The translations under genes and the position numbers were made by a program. From Atherix ibis (taxonomy: Eukaryota > Arthropoda > Insecta > Diptera > Athericidae): a stretch of 64,000 nucleotides of DNA. A model generated the notes under the pieces. That model was not told the DNA's origin and made no database searches. It saw only the letters and a program-made list of their open reading frames with translations. The stretch's first letter is position 1; each line of letters begins with the position of its first letter. Below, in pieces: positions 1 to 13,300 of this stretch. The stretch covers positions 73,023,622 through 73,087,621 of the forward strand of contig OY282606.1 in the NCBI GenBank assembly GCA_958298945.1, in the 5' to 3' direction.

Positions 1-2100
1 TAATTATTAGCTATCCATTTATTAAAGGAAACTTGGCATCAATATTCAAATTTGCGAGCTTTAACTCCATCTTAAATTTATTACACAGGTCAATTTGCAT
101 TATACAAGCTAGAAATACAACTCTTATTTGAATGTAATTTAGTAAAATCCGATAGTTTTACAATTATATTTATATTTTTTGCAGAAAATAATTGAATAAC
201 TTCTTAAGTAGGTAACAGTTATTAGTAACAAAATTGAAAAATCAATAATGGTAAATATGTTGCCCTCATTTTGTTTTTCCTTTATGGTAAAAACACAATT
301 CCGAGAACGAAAATCACAAAATTTTTAATATGAAATTCGTTAATTTTTGAGAATTGTAGTTTTTGTCGGAATTGTGTTCTTACCTTTATATACGCTTTTG
401 TCTCTTCTCTTTTCAGCGGGCTATTCAACTTCTCTTTCTCTCCCTTTACTTATTTTCTCATGATTTTCTGCTCATCTATTGGTATAGTGCGCAAAGCCAA
501 ATTAAAATGATGCGATGCTAAACAAAGAAGAATATCGAATCAAAGAACAAACAAAAACTCTGACGTTTATTTTTATTAGACGCTCCCGCTCAGCTGTGAT
601 CGTTTTCGACTGACAAACGAAATGTACCGTCACCTACCCGCGTCCGAATTTCTATCTTTATAGTTATTAGTTCACTGAATAGCTGAATCATACTTACTCT
701 CTTCTTGCATTCATATTCTCTAGCGAAACGGCTGACTGGCTGAATGACTCAGATTTTATTATGCCAGTGGTTGGTTTCGATATTTTCATATATAGAGAGA
801 GATTTTCAGAGCCTTTAACATATCCATATACATAAATATATGCATATGCGTATAGGAATAAATGTCAGTATACTTTTCTCGCATGAGTGACGTATCAGTT
901 TCTGTGCTTTTCGCTTTTTGTAGATACTCTTTCCTCTGAGTTTCCAGATGCAAGGCTAGTTAGAAATTTTGTATACAAACATCAGTCAGCTGAGAGCGCG
1001 TCCCACAAAAAGTTTACTTTGAATAGAGTTTCTGGTAAAATTACAAAAAAAATATTTTTTTCTTAATTTTTTATTTTTATTTTTTGTTGTTATTTAAAAA
1101 ATCAAATTAAATTTATTTCTTTTTCATCTTTTTTAAATTAAATAAATTTTTGAGAATTTCTTTTTTGTAAAAATTCATAATATTCTCTTGAAATCAATAT
1201 AAATTCATCATATTCAAAAATATTACAAGTTCTAGAAAATAAATAAAAATTCATACATAAAATTTTGTTTAATTAATGAAATATTTAAGAAAAATCGAAT
1301 TATAAGGATATATAATAAATGAAAAAAAAGAAAAACAAAACAAAACAAAATATCGATTTTATTTTTATATAAAAATACATCAGCAGAAAAAGTGGAAAGA
1401 ATTTATCGAAATATAATTGAGAATAAAATTTAAAAAAATTACAAAATATATTCTGATATATTTCCAAAAAAAACTCTTAGTTAAATAGCATAGAAAGAAA
1501 GACACAATATTAATCAATAAAAATTGTTATTATTCTAATTTTGTTTACTTGAATTTTGTATTTTTTTTTGATTTGCTTGAACAATTATTTTTTTCTTATA
1601 CATATACATATATATTATATTCTAAACAGAATATTTAACAAAAATTGATTTTTTCATGTTCGTAAAAAAATTTTAAAACAAAAAAAAATTTTTTTTTTTT
1701 GATTGTTCCATTTATTTTTAAAAATACATTTTGTTTAAATACAGTATTCAAAAATACCTTAATTTATAGTCGATTTATTGTTCTGTTTTTGTTTTTAAAT
1801 TTTTGTCTTCATAATGCTTTAGGAATTTTCTGTTAATGTGAAATTGAATTGAAAAGGTAGAAAAGTATAATATAGAAAAAAATCAATAATAATAATAAAA
1901 ATATTCATAATTATTTCAAAAACAGTGACTTAAAATATTAATAATAAAAATTAAAAAGGCAAATAAAGAATAAATACGAATTCTATCATATGAAGAAGCA
2001 AAAATATCTATAGCGTACCTATTCTATATTCATATATGCGTATATGGATATACGATTTATTGTATAATATCACAAAACAAAGAGAATTTGTTAGTAAATT
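1..2100. other. Gene-free stretch with possible upstream regulatory DNA
   Basis: No coding region is visible. Bases about 480-1030 are less A+T-rich than their surroundings and hold an initiator-like TCAGTC at about 983, inside a segment with CAGCTGAGAGCGCG, followed by a possible donor CTG|GTAAAA at about 1033. This could be a promoter with a short first exon, but there is no TATA box or coding support. Bases 1040-2090 are A/T-tract sequence with nothing recognisable. Confidence 0.3.
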
Positions 2101-2118
2101 ACTGTGCTGAAAAAGAGA

Positions 2119-2196
2119 TATAAATAGTGAGAGAGATAGAGAAGTGATAGAGCGCGAGCGTGTTTAATTCACCCGAAAAAAATCGTACAGGTAAGT
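2119..2196 (+). promoter_or_regulatory. Candidate TATA promoter with short first exon and strong splice donor
   Basis: TATAAATA lies at 2119-2126. A start about 30 bases downstream (near 2150) would give a transcript of about 40 nt ending in CGTACAG at 2190, followed by a perfect donor GTAAGT at 2191-2196. There is no ATG-led ORF here, so the exon would be non-coding. The nearest + strand coding exon is DOR at 44889, and a good acceptor at 44380 precedes it. The sequence shows the motifs; the pairing is inference. Confidence 0.3.
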
Positions 2197-3639
2197 TGAT
2201 GAGAAAATCATCGAGTGTGCCGTTGAGAGAATAGATGAGGGAAGTGGTGAGTAAGTGTTCTTGTAATATGCTCATACGAATGTGATGTAGAAAAATAGAG
2301 AAAAACATAAACAAAAAAAAATTTATAAAGGAGAAAAATAGGAGAAATGATAACAATTGAAGAAGAGTGCAAAAAGGAGAATTCAAGTGCGGTAGAGATG
2401 AGTGTAAAAAAAAGAAGAGATTTGATAAAAAACAGTAAAAACAAAGGGTTTTCATTGATTTTATAAATTAATAAGAAATTAATAATAAAATGTAAAAAAA
2501 AAACAACAGCAAAAGTGGGAAAATAAAGGATAAGAAAAAGAAACACAGAAAAGGAGAGAAATAAAAGAAAAGAAGGAGAATATAACAAATTAAAAGTTGA
2601 ATTTTCTTTGTTTCGAAAAAATGCTTTGCAACATTTTTAATAATATTTACCAATCTACCCCCATAATACGCAACTGTGCAAATATTTTGTACATTAGAAA
2701 ATGTCTATACACATCTCTATAATTTATGCATTTGGCAAAATTACCTAAAACATATTATGTATGTATTGTTCAAAAAGGCATTTTACACTATAATACTTAG
2801 TAGACGTATTTATATAATATGTCAAGTGGCTATTAAATAAAAGAAAATGCATCCAATAAGAAAAAAGGACTATTGGCAGGCTATGTGTACGATTAGTGCA
2901 CTTGTATATGTATTTTGAATGCATTTGTGCCCATATAATGAGGCAATGTCTTCAAATTACCCAGTTTGAGAGAAAATGTCAAGTCCAAGGTCCTCCCGAT
3001 TCGAGTGGTTATACACTATTTTTTTTATTGGAATTTACTCCCTCTCTTTACTCTATCTCGTTTTTATTTGTATTTTTATGCTCTTCTTGTTCATTATTAT
3101 TTTGATTTTCAAACTGATGAATCTATATTTGGCGGTGCATTGGATGAATGTTGTGTGCTTGAGAATGTGGTATGGCGGGATGGATGGGACGATGGTTGGT
3201 AGGATGGATGAATGGTGAGTGGTAAGTGGTGTGTGGGTGTAAAATTGTGCAATTATTTAAAAAATATATATCACATTTAATAGGTGTGTGAGAGTGTATT
3301 TGTCAAATGCATATATGTAAAATATGATTTTTTTTAATTCTTTACATTCAAAAATTTAACATAAACATTTTCTTCAAATACATTTTAAATTTGTATTTTT
3401 TTTTTTGATTTTTACTGTTTTCTTTTTTTGAATTAATTTCGTCTGTCAATTAATTGAATTTTTTCCCTTACAATAAGTTTTCAATATTTTGCTGTTTTTT
3501 TTATTTTGTTCACAATTAATTTATTTTTGTTTCTTTGCCATTTTGCATCAATCTAGTTTTTATTTTATTCAATAGAAGTTTTTGTAACAATAAGAATCGA
3601 TTTTTATTTTAATATGGTTCCCAACTTAAAGAATTCAAC

Positions 3640-4260
3640 TAGGAATTTACTCTTTTTGGTAGGCCCTCCTGATAACTGATGACCAATTTAGTTTTTTAGA
3701 CCTCATGGTCAAAATAGACTCTACCATTAATCTTGGAGACCTTACGTTCAAAAATACAAAACGGCATTTCACAACGCATCAATACCATTGTGAAAAGTAC
3801 CGCCCCGAAAAGAGCACTTGTACTGTTGAGGTTTTAGACATATTACTTGCCTATTATCACGTGTAGCATCCTGAATATTCTAAAACTTCGTTAATTTAAA
3901 ATCATACCTCTACCACCGTTAAATAAATTGGAAATCCAAGCTGTAGTTACCTCAGCTGGTGTACCGCAAGTTACTATCCTATGCCGACTCCTATATAATT
4001 TCTATATCTACGGCATCCTATCTACTAACAGCCACGTGATATGACCATTCTTACATCCTTTTCAAATATTCTTATAGCTTTAAAAATCCCATATTTCTCA
4101 AAGACGTACATTCAATCAGTATTTTGCCGAAATGTTATAAGTTCTAGGTCATTTATAGAAATCTTAGGAATTGTTCTTAGAGATATTTGTAGTTCCTTGC
4201 TAAATTTTCGCTTAACGCAACGGATTTCTTTGAATCCTTTTCTGATACAGACTTAACCAT
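3640..4260 (+). pseudogene. Jockey-like LINE reverse-transcriptase relic
   Basis: Translation of 3955-4014 gives AGVPQVTILCRLLYNFYIYG, the conserved RT block of Jockey-type non-LTR retrotransposons (family pattern: GVPQG-S-LGP-LYN-Y-D-P). Frames upstream and downstream are broken and no intact RT or endonuclease remains. A residual reading from 4041 to 4256 lies in the same relic. It abuts a mariner relic on the right. Identification rests mainly on one block, so the clade is tentative. Confidence 0.5.
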
Positions 4261-4311
4261 CTAGCCGTCCCGAATGAAATGACTGACCTCTTCTGCTTCT
4301 TTTTTTTTGTT

Positions 4312-4950
4312 GAAATCTAAGTGCGTTTAAAAGTTGGGCAAGATCCAATAATAAGAGTTCTTGAAGATTTGGTAATGCTTGACGTTGGCTGAAAGTTTTT
4401 ATTCCTTGTTATTGGCGTTATCATGGTGCAAAAGCCAGTTTTTGTTCTTTTAAAAATCCGGGCGTTTCTGGCGGATTGCTTCGCGCAACTTGCCATAATT
4501 TGCAGGTAATATTCCTTATTGACCGTTCTACCCTGTGGCAAGAACTCATGATGCACCACGCCCCTGCAATCGAAGAAAACTGTAAGCAAAACGCTTTTCG
4601 TCGTTCACATCTTCTCGGCCCTCTGAGAACATTTTGTACCACCGATAAACGTTGCTTCAGTTCAAGGTAGCTTCACCATATGCCACAGTCAACATTCGGA
4701 ATGCGTCCGCGCAATTAATTTTGTTTTTCACACAAAATTTGATACAGATTCTTCGATCCATTTTTTGGAATGTGCAAAAATCGAAGACGAGCCAAAACAA
4801 GTGCATGCGAAGCAGCTGTCAAAAATTAACTGAATATTCAAAATGGCCTAAGTGAGAGATATGAGTACCAACATAACGCCACAAAAAATCGAATATACGT
4901 AACCCGCGGAAATTCAAAATTCGCGATACTTTTTGAACAGATCTCGTATA
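4312..4950 (-). mobile_element. Mariner relic, internally deleted, 3' end missing
   Basis: Read on the minus strand, the copy begins near 4950 with a mariner-type terminus ACGAGATCTGTTCAAAAAGT. It then gives the transposase N-terminal helix-turn-helix (MDRRICIKFCVKN, NCADAFRMLTVAYGEATL, YRWYKMFSEGREDVND, around 4760-4590). The frame then jumps directly to the catalytic-core segment VFFDCRGVVHHEFLPQGRTV (about 4585-4520), so the middle with the first catalytic aspartate is deleted. Further frameshifts follow, and the inverted terminus is absent on the left, so the 3' end is truncated near 4312. It is a different mariner subfamily from the copies at 35.2 and 54.6 kb. Confidence 0.82.
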
Positions 4951-6617
4951 TGAATTCTCTACATTTGAATTTTCGATTCAAATTTAATGAATATGGTCTA
5001 CTTTCAGGAAATTTCACAATAATTCTATTCAAATTGATTATTTTTATCGGCATACTCCCTTAAATGGGTTGTTCTTTTTTTTGAATTATTTTGTTAGAGC
5101 ACATATCTACATAAATAAAATGTTATTAAATTAATTTTAACATAGATTATGTTAACTAATTTTCATTTTTCTCTTCTATGAAAATAAAGATCGAGTTCAT
5201 TCAATTTGTACGAAATCTTTCTAATTTTCTTTAAAATATTACCATGTATTCAAGTTCTTTTTAGTATATTTTTGAAAATTAGATTCAACTGATCTATCAC
5301 AATTTTTACTAGTTATGTGTTAAGTTATATTATTTGTTATTTCTGTAATGATTGCGAAAATAAAATGGCATTGAGAAGTTTTGCCAAAAATAAACACGTG
5401 CAATCATTGTGAGAATAATATTCTGCAACGAAAATAATTTTATAGAAGCTGGGAGTAAGGAGGCGGCGAAGGCAATTATATAGAACGGTTGTCCCATTTT
5501 AGTTATTCAATCATTTTTAAAATTGATTTGAATATTAAAATAACAAAAATACTATCGAAAATTTGGCATAATTGAAATTTTTCTATTTATATAGATACAT
5601 AAAAGATGAAAAAATACTACTATTAAATTATTGGAAGGTATTGTACAGGATATTTAGTATTTTAAAACAAACATGTGCAGATTTCCTTACGAAATTTTCC
5701 TCATTACCAATTTATAATGAGACTAAAAATTGTCATTTACTAATGAAAAACTCTTATTGAATTTTGGCTTTAGCGTAACACAAAGTTACGATGAAAAAAT
5801 AAATTGTTATTGCTATAATCCCTTAATTTTTAAAATATTTTCATTTTTATAATAAATGTTTTCTTTAGTGACGATTTAAAGCTGTAAGCTTTAGTCGAAA
5901 TGGTGGTGATTCGAAAGTTATATGAAGATCTCGTACTTTTCCTAAAATGTTCCTTATGTCTACTCAAAATGTATAAGTAAATTAAGCTTTTAATAAAATT
6001 ACTTCCATGAAATATTTCTCACATTATTATCCTAAGAACAATTCATTTTAAAACTTAAATATGTTTTTTTTTCGAACTCTTAAGAAAGTGTTTGTCCATA
6101 TTAAAAGTACTACGGAAATTTGATCGAATAGCTAATATAGACAATTTAGCATAAGCTAGTTAAAATTACAAAAAAGGACAACGATTTTGTAGCACTTAAG
6201 AATAAGTTGTACACCGCCCCTAAGGTGGAAAAGCTATGCCATGCAAGAACTTAATAGATTCGGTGTCAGAAGTCGTCAACAGACAAATTTATCCGAACTC
6301 TTCCTGTCGAGGTTCAAACCCACAATGTGTTGTAGCATCAATAAATAATAATAATGATACGAGGACGGGTTAATAAGTACTTACGAAAGGATAGACAAAT
6401 GTGCTAGGTTTTTTTTGATTTCTTCGCTCAACAAGTCCAATAACGACACATAGTACCCGCACTCCAAAAACTATTTATTTGCGATAGGAAATAATCTTTG
6501 GAATCCTATTAAAATAAATAATAACTAAAATACAGTATAAGTATAATTAATGAAAATAAACTTAATTTATTATTTATTCATTAAATTATTATCCATTATA
6601 TTGCTTGAACGTTACCA
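4951..6617. other. Gene-free A/T-rich stretch
   Basis: No coding region or element is recognisable. A pol III B-box-like string GGTTCAAACCC occurs at about 6312 in a slightly less A/T-rich patch (6210-6390), but no A box at the right distance and no cloverleaf could be drawn. It could be the head of an old SINE. Confidence 0.3.
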
Positions 6618-7040
6618 TTATGTATAGAATATAACATTATTCAAATGGTCACTACAAAACTTCTTGCAGGACTTGATAGTGTTGAAGTAATTTTTTAATG
6701 ACTTTTTTCGCATATTCCGAGCTGTAATTTGAACATTCCTAAGAGATGTTGGATTTTAAATGCTTTAAAGTTTGAGTATTATTTGACCTTTAGTGCAGCA
6801 CTCAAGTAAAAGTCCAAAGTTATCAAATTACACGATCTAAGAGGCTAATTGACCTCACCGAATTTCGAAATTACGCGTTCTGCAAACTTTTCGCACAATA
6901 AGTCTAAAATTTGATTATGTGTGGCTTGTGGTTTTTACCAGCATCCTGTCAAAACCACATATAATCCAGATTAAAATCTTCAAGTTTGGGTCAAAAAAGG
7001 TCATAATTGACGGTAACGGTCTCATTTTGGAATCACCACA
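6618..7040 (-). mobile_element. Mariner-like DDE transposon relic (copy 1)
   Basis: On the minus strand this aligns by eye with the copy at 15.4-16.0 kb. Both carry the stretch coding ETITVNYD-FFWPEL, the QDAG-T-HT region, a VISKF-like segment, the SCDL-like block, and the same 3' tail (bases reading GTGACCATTTGAATAATG near 6655-6640, against GGTCATTTGAATGGTG at 15935). The pattern is that of Tc1/mariner-superfamily transposases with a DDE_3-like core. All frames are broken. It is also shorter, lacking about 110 bp present in the 15-kb copy beside the junction with the 7045-7250 segment. Confidence 0.7.
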
Positions 7041-7044
7041 TTTC

Positions 7045-7250
7045 TAGAATTTTTTAAACAAATTTGTTTGTTAGTTAAACGGGCTATAATTTAAAATGGT
7101 AAACTAAAGGAATGTATGGCAACTGCGAAATGGCAGGGTTATAAATACTTTCCTAATTATAGGATGGATAACCCTTTAAATGACGGTCTCTTGTGGATAT
7201 TTGGTTATTTAAGTAATTTTCGTATTAGTGCTGCCATACAAGACTTTCAT
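7045..7250 (+). repeat. Short segment shared in inverted orientation with 15225-15415
   Basis: About 200 bp here match, with scattered differences, the reverse complement of 15225-15415. The match includes the junction string GGAATCA(C/T)CACATTTCTAGAA and TTAGTTAAACGGGCTATAAT. Translated in the divergent direction it gives a peptide with the skeleton MYGN-E-AGLY-FPNY-LNDxxLWI-GYLSN, with frameshifts in this copy. In both places it lies directly behind the transposase relic and points away from it. I do not recognise the peptide. Confidence 0.6.
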
Positions 7251-10050
7251 TATCAAAATTCTTTTTAATGATTCTATTTCGTTTATTTGAATATTTTATT
7301 GTTTTTCCGGTGAAGTGAGGGTGTAAAAACTATAAATAATATTCATAGCCGTCAACTGAAACCCTCTTATAATTATAGATTTTTTAAATTATTAATTGCA
7401 AATCGCAAAACGTACGTGTAACATATCTTATTATTGGAAAGATGTTCTCTTTTCAAAAGTCAAAACGTATTTGAATTCTAAAAATAAAAAAATGGAATTC
7501 AATTTTCATATTCAATATTACTTAATAATTCCAATTATTTCAACAAAAAAAACTTATAAATTATTTCGTTTTGTACACAAATTTTCTGTTCATTTTAAAC
7601 TTTAAATTTGTTTAACTGCCATAAATTATTATTTTTCGTCTTTAGTATTTGTTCATTTGTTCTACGTCCTTTATTATGTTATTATTAATTTCTTTAACAA
7701 TTATGTAAATTTTGTCTATAAGTTTAAAATTTACGGTAAGACAAATAACTTTTTATTGTTATTATTTATTTTCGTTTTTATTCGTTTTGTTTCTGGCAGA
7801 ATTCAAATGAATGTCATTTAAAAATTAAAAATAGAACATTATTGGGGGTCGTTCTCTGACGTTTGTCTTCTTTCAATGTCAAGAGTTTACAGCAATCACA
7901 GTCAGAGTTTTTTTTTGTCTTATGTTTATTTACTTCTAGTTTTCTCACTTTTTACCAGTCTTGTTTCTGTCTTCCTTTCTGTTTATTTGAGTTTATAGAA
8001 CTTTCTCTCTCTCTGATTTTGTCAGTTTATGAGAAAATCTATTACTACAATATTACCATATGTCTCTCTTAATAATGCTCTCGTTCTCTATTGTCAAGTG
8101 ACAAATGCTGTGTCTACTCCTTTTGCTTTTTCAGTTTTCTCCTCTTTTACGTAAATATGTACTTAAATTTTACCTCTCACGTTATCTCATCAATTTCTGT
8201 ACTATTGACGTATATATTTTTTTGCGTATATGTAAGTGATTCTAATTCGTTTATATTTATCTATGCGGATTTTTTGCCCACTTAGAGAATCCTCCCATTA
8301 TTTTTTAATTATGCAATTAGGTAATGGAGTCATTTTGAATATTTTTTTAAAATAAGATTTTCCCATTTTTTTAAAATAAGATTTTCCCATGAAAATTATC
8401 TAAAAAAATTTGTTTTCGTATCATATTTTTTTTTTTTTTAAATACAATAATTTTTTTCTTCTCATATTTAACGAAAAATAACCATTTGTTTTTTTTCTTC
8501 TATAAAATTAATTTTATTTTTCCGTTTAGAATATATCTCTCTATCAAAAGAGTACAAATTCAATTTGACCTTTTTTTCTTCGTAATCCAAAATAGAAGTC
8601 CTTTTTCAATTTCTCCAATTTATTATGTAACATTGTTTTTCCCTCGCTTATGATAACATATCAAGATAAATTTACTTGGCCTGGTTTGACTTCTCATTAA
8701 ATTATTAATAAATGATAAAGAAAAAGAAGAGAGAAAAGGGAAAAAAAGCCAGAAACAGAGATAGAGAGATATAGATAGAGAATGAATAACAGAAAGGGAT
8801 AGACGAAAATATGGAGTTAGAAATTGGGACACGGAGAGCTGGTATATTAAGAAATCTGGCCAACTGAGCGAAAATAAGGGCAGTTTACTCATTGCTTATG
8901 TTTTTCTTTGTTATCTTCTCAGTTCAGTAACATTTCTGTAGTCCTTGATGACGTCATTTCTATATAAATACCCGTCGCTGACTATATCCTTGCACATTTG
9001 TGATTCGCCGAAAATTTTTCCTGGAATTTTACATTGTTCGGCGACGCAATAAGGATTAAATTTACTTCGTATTCTTTTTAGATACACGCATGTTCCCTGA
9101 AAATATTCATACTTCCTTCCCCACATTTACCAACACAGTACTTGTAAATAGTCGAAGCTCATTCTATCGTTATAGGTTGTTCACCCAAAAAAATTTTAAC
9201 TTCTTACATTTGTTAAATTGCAAAATACGTAAATATTGGTGAGAATATGAGAGAGTAAAATAGGAAAAGGAAATTTGAATTTATTATATTTTTAAAGTTG
9301 TTCAATTTCATGAATATCAAAATTCAATGAAAACCTACAAATGAAGTATAAAAGGAAGAATTGGTATTTTTTGGTGATAGAATTGAGGGGAGACCATAAA
9401 TGGAAGCGGAATTAATGTACTTTCAGTTCTTGTGGCCTGCGCAAAATTACCTATCTACAAAAGGAAGTTGCCTTGTTTTCGATGAAAACTTATACTTTAA
9501 CTTCATTTATAATATTTTGATTTATGGTGTCTTTTTTTCTATATCCTTTATTTTATTCGGCAATCAAACATTTTGGTTTATTAGCAAAAAACGTAAATAC
9601 TATGCGCAGTTTGTTATATTCGCAGTTTTTTGTCTGTTATTTTTTCGAACAGTAAGAGTTTGTCTGTTATTTTTTCGAATCAAATTGCTTTGATTTAATA
9701 AAATTGGATTTCTAAAAAACATCATTTACTCCCTCTCCGTAATAGTACAGTAAATAAGAAAAATTTGTTATACTTTTCAATGAGAAACTCATATCACTAG
9801 TGTTTTATTAGTACGGTTATATTTAAATCAAAATAATTTTTTAAAAAATCCTTTTAATTAATTATTAATAAACAAATAATTTAAAAAATTAAAAAAAAAT
9901 TTTTGCAACAAAATTTTCGATAAATAAATCAATAATGTTGAAAAATAAATATTTTTCGAACGCTTATATTTTATGCCCCTAATACATTCATTACAAAAGT
10001 TTATTCCGTTGCTATCGAACTCAAATGGAGAAAAATTTAAAAAAAACTAT
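7251..10050. other. Gene-free stretch with short tandem duplications
   Basis: No gene is recognised. Small local duplications are visible: a 24-bp unit at 8343-8366/8367-8390 and a 21-bp unit at 9629-9649/9659-9679. Open frames such as 8623-8892 and 8911-9126 (minus) and 9400-9693 (plus) have low-complexity or A/T-driven composition and no domain I can name. The 9400 frame starts in a fair context and is hydrophobic, but ends inside the tandem duplication. Confidence 0.35.
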
Positions 10051-10053
10051 AAT

Positions 10054-10195
10054 TTTCATATAATTTATCAAAGCATACGAATAGTAGTGAAGTTCCAAAT
10101 GGAACCACCAGTTAACTAATGGCGCTCCACACATCTTTAAAATCAGCGTGCTGCTCTTTTACTACTATTCGTATGCTTTGATAAATTATATGAAA
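10054..10195. repeat. Palindrome with 35-bp arms
   Basis: Bases 10054-10088 (TTTCATATAATTTATCAAAG...) are the exact reverse complement of 10161-10195. The 72-bp spacer contains a smaller palindrome, GTTCCAAATGGAAC. Part of the arm sequence recurs at 10208-10252. It resembles a foldback element or MITE rather than a gene. Confidence 0.85.
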
Positions 10196-10207
10196 TTACA
10201 GTTTCTC

Positions 10208-10252
10208 TGTAATTTTCATATAATTTATAATATAAATTATATGAAAATTACA
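10208..10252. repeat. Near-perfect palindrome, 22-bp arms
   Basis: Bases 10208-10229 (TGTAATTTTCATATAATTTA...) are the exact reverse complement of 10231-10252 around a single central base. The sequence shares ATTTTCATATAATTTAT with the left arm of the preceding palindrome, so the two are related. Confidence 0.85.
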
Positions 10253-10271
10253 TATTTTGGCTTTGTTTAGA

Positions 10272-10374
10272 TTCCAACAACTTACTTGACCAAATGTCAA
10301 AAATTCAAAATAAAGAATCTTAGATTATAAAATATTTTGAATTTTTGACATTTTGGTCAAGTAAGTTGTGGAAC
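10272..10374. repeat. Inverted repeat with about 42-bp arms
   Basis: The left arm (10272-10312, starting TTCCAACAACTTACTTGACC) matches the reverse complement of 10333-10374 with one or two single-base indels or changes. The 20-bp spacer is A/T-rich. It is the third hairpin within 320 bp. Confidence 0.8.
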
Positions 10375-13300
10375 CTAAAATAAATTAAGATTATAGAGTT
10401 TCATTTTTTTATTGTACATGAGAGTGCGCATTTTGCGAGTTTTATGACACATAAACTTATGTTACGGTAACAAATACAGGATGGAGCAAAATTAACGTTG
10501 TATTTTGAATTCCTTATAAATTTTTTGTTTTGTTTTTTTATTTGATTTTAAACAATATTTAAAATGGAACATTCGCAATGAAATCGAAGGTATAACACTT
10601 GAAATTTTAGGAAAGGTTATGAACAAATGTTTTGGAAAGAATACGAATGTGCGAAGCAGAAAATTTGTTCATAATTAAATCGAAAATATTCCACATAAAT
10701 AAAATGTATTTATAAAAAATTAAAATAATAATTTTCGCTTAAATGAAAATGTTGTAACATAATTAAAACCACAGCGTTCATTTTGTGCCACCCTGTATAT
10801 ACGTTTATAACAGATTAGTACATAATTTTTGTAGGTATTTAAAAAATTAATGTACAAAAATAAGGAAAAAAAACATCATCTTTTTTATATATCAAGTAAT
10901 GAAATAGAAAAAATCATTGTACTTGTTGTCAACCTTGGCATATTAAAGTGCATTTTAAATATTTTCTTTTTTTCTATATTTTTTTGTTGTTGGTTTTAAT
11001 GCAGTAGCGAAGATTATTTCAATTGATTTTATTTTTCTTCTTTTAATAGAAATTGTTTGTCATTTTGTGATAATTTCTCCATTTTTAATAGAAATTGAAA
11101 ACAAATACGATTAATATTAAAGGTGACTTCATTTAAAGTCTGGTATCCATTTTATCTATGGTAAGATAAAACGGACTTTGTACATACAACAAAGCAGAAA
11201 GAAAAAATCTAAACTAGTTTATATTGTCTTGTTACTGAGATTAGCTCATATCTTATTTAATACTACGAGTAATTTCACGTTTACTAGACACTTGTTAGTC
11301 CAGTCTTTGTTAATTTTATAAACAGCAGGAAAAAAAAAACTTATTACTGGTATATTAGTCATAACAGTGGTGAAAACGACTATCAATGATTTATTATTAC
11401 TGCTTTTAAATGTTTGCCTTTTTGTTCATTATTTTGTGACGTGCACGCACTTTGGTAACTACTAGTAGGAGATATCTCTGCGTATATATGTATACTCGAA
11501 CATTCTTTTAATGCCTATCTGGAGAAATGCCATTTACAATTCGATTTATGTAGAATGAATTTATGAGAAAGTTAATAATTGATAATGAAATTTTGATGCA
11601 TTTACTAGTATGAATCATGGTTTATCAGTTTACTTACTAAGAAGCTAGGACCATATTTGCGACCATTTGAAAGGTCAGGTGGTCGTTGGTAAATAGTCCT
11701 TTTAAACCGGAATTTTTTAGGGGAAAACTTTTATTTGCAAAATTTTGGAAAATCTGCATCTTTCGAAATACTTTTAGCTGTTGTCTTTATGTATTCTTCT
11801 TTGAGTCACTTTCATATTGAAAATACTCAAAAGTGTCAAGTTGCTATTGAAAAACCCGATACATTTTTCTCTCAAGAGAAAATTCAATATAATAAACACA
11901 ATTATGACATTATTGGAATTGAAACCGAAATTAGAGAACAGGAAAAATGGTCATATTATCTGGGAGAAGATAAATATAATCTTTCAAAGGATTGAAATCA
12001 ATCTAATAGGCTTATATGAAGATAGGGAATGAAAATGTTCAAGAACTGAACATTTTCAAAGCAAGAGAGAGTAGAATTTTTCGAAATTATTTTATTAAAT
12101 ATAAAAATATGTTATGAAAACTATAGTTTTTCTGGAGACTTGTTTGAAGGTAGGAGTGGTTATTAAATCATAATTTGGAAGTAATATCGTTTTAAAAGCT
12201 AACATTGTTTTCTTTTAACCACTAAAGAGGGAATACAAAAATTTACTTAAATAAATAATGCAGATTTTGAATTTTTTAATAATATTCAATTTTTAAAAAT
12301 TATGTCTTCAAAAAAATTTTAAATGATTAATGGAAAATAAAAGAACGATAAAACAAATTAAATTGAAATTTAAAAAAAATGCAGAAATAATTTGAATTTA
12401 AAATGAATTAATCTACACATATACGTTAATTCATGATTATGGTGAATTGAGTCAGGTGAACATCAAAAGTGGAATATTTATGCAAATTTCTTTTTCTTTT
12501 TTTCAGTTTTTTTTTAATGTTGGCAAATATTTTTAGCGTTTATTTATTAAAATTTTTAAATGTATAAAATTCAATTTTTCAAAGTATTTTGTTTTAATGA
12601 ATATTTATAATTTTTGTTAAATAATATTAATATAAAAAAAACACATCATGGATATAATATAATAGGAATTTCATTTTCCATAACAATTGTTCTAATAAGT
12701 TTTCCGAAAAAGCTTTCGATTATGGAAAGATATCAGCAACAGTTTTATTTAATTACACAATTTCATATCAGAATCTATAATATTTATAGAGTAGTCAGAG
12801 GATAAATGCACTAGGGAAATTTTTTTAAATTTATAATTTAAACTCAATCAAACAATAAATAGCTCCTCTCTCCGACAAACGAAAAAGTGTATTTCCAATC
12901 TTACAAAATAATTTGATAGGTATTCCTCCGCCAATTCCATCCCTCAATCGATTTTTTAAGTATAATTTATAACCACCTATTAGATTTTTGTTGCGAGCAC
13001 TCTATAGACCAGCAGTGTCTTCAAGACTTAGATTTTATTACATCCTCATGTATTTTTATAAATTTTTGAGAAGCCTTGACCGAGTTTGCCACTCAGACTC
13101 ACTCTGTAAACTCAAGAGGATCCCCCTTACCAATTATTGCCTAATAAAAAAATTATTCCTTTTAGATAAAAATTATTCCTCTAACTTTTTACAACTTAAA
13201 ATACTAGAACTAAACAAAATGTATTGACAACAATTTTGAGTTTTATACCAACGGTCTAAGCTTACGATAGACAGCAATGAATTTAGTATGGACTCACGGA

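Noticed and set aside
2099..2653. Overlapping minus-strand open frames of 61-126 codons
   Set aside because: Phe/Leu/Ser-rich translations of purine-rich DNA in three frames at once; composition artefacts.
8911..9126. 71-codon minus-strand frame with mixed composition
   Set aside because: Looked more protein-like than its neighbours, but no family is recognised and nothing suggests flanking exons.
9400..9693. 97-codon hydrophobic frame with fair start context
   Set aside because: Ends inside a local tandem duplication; hydrophobicity follows from T-rich DNA.
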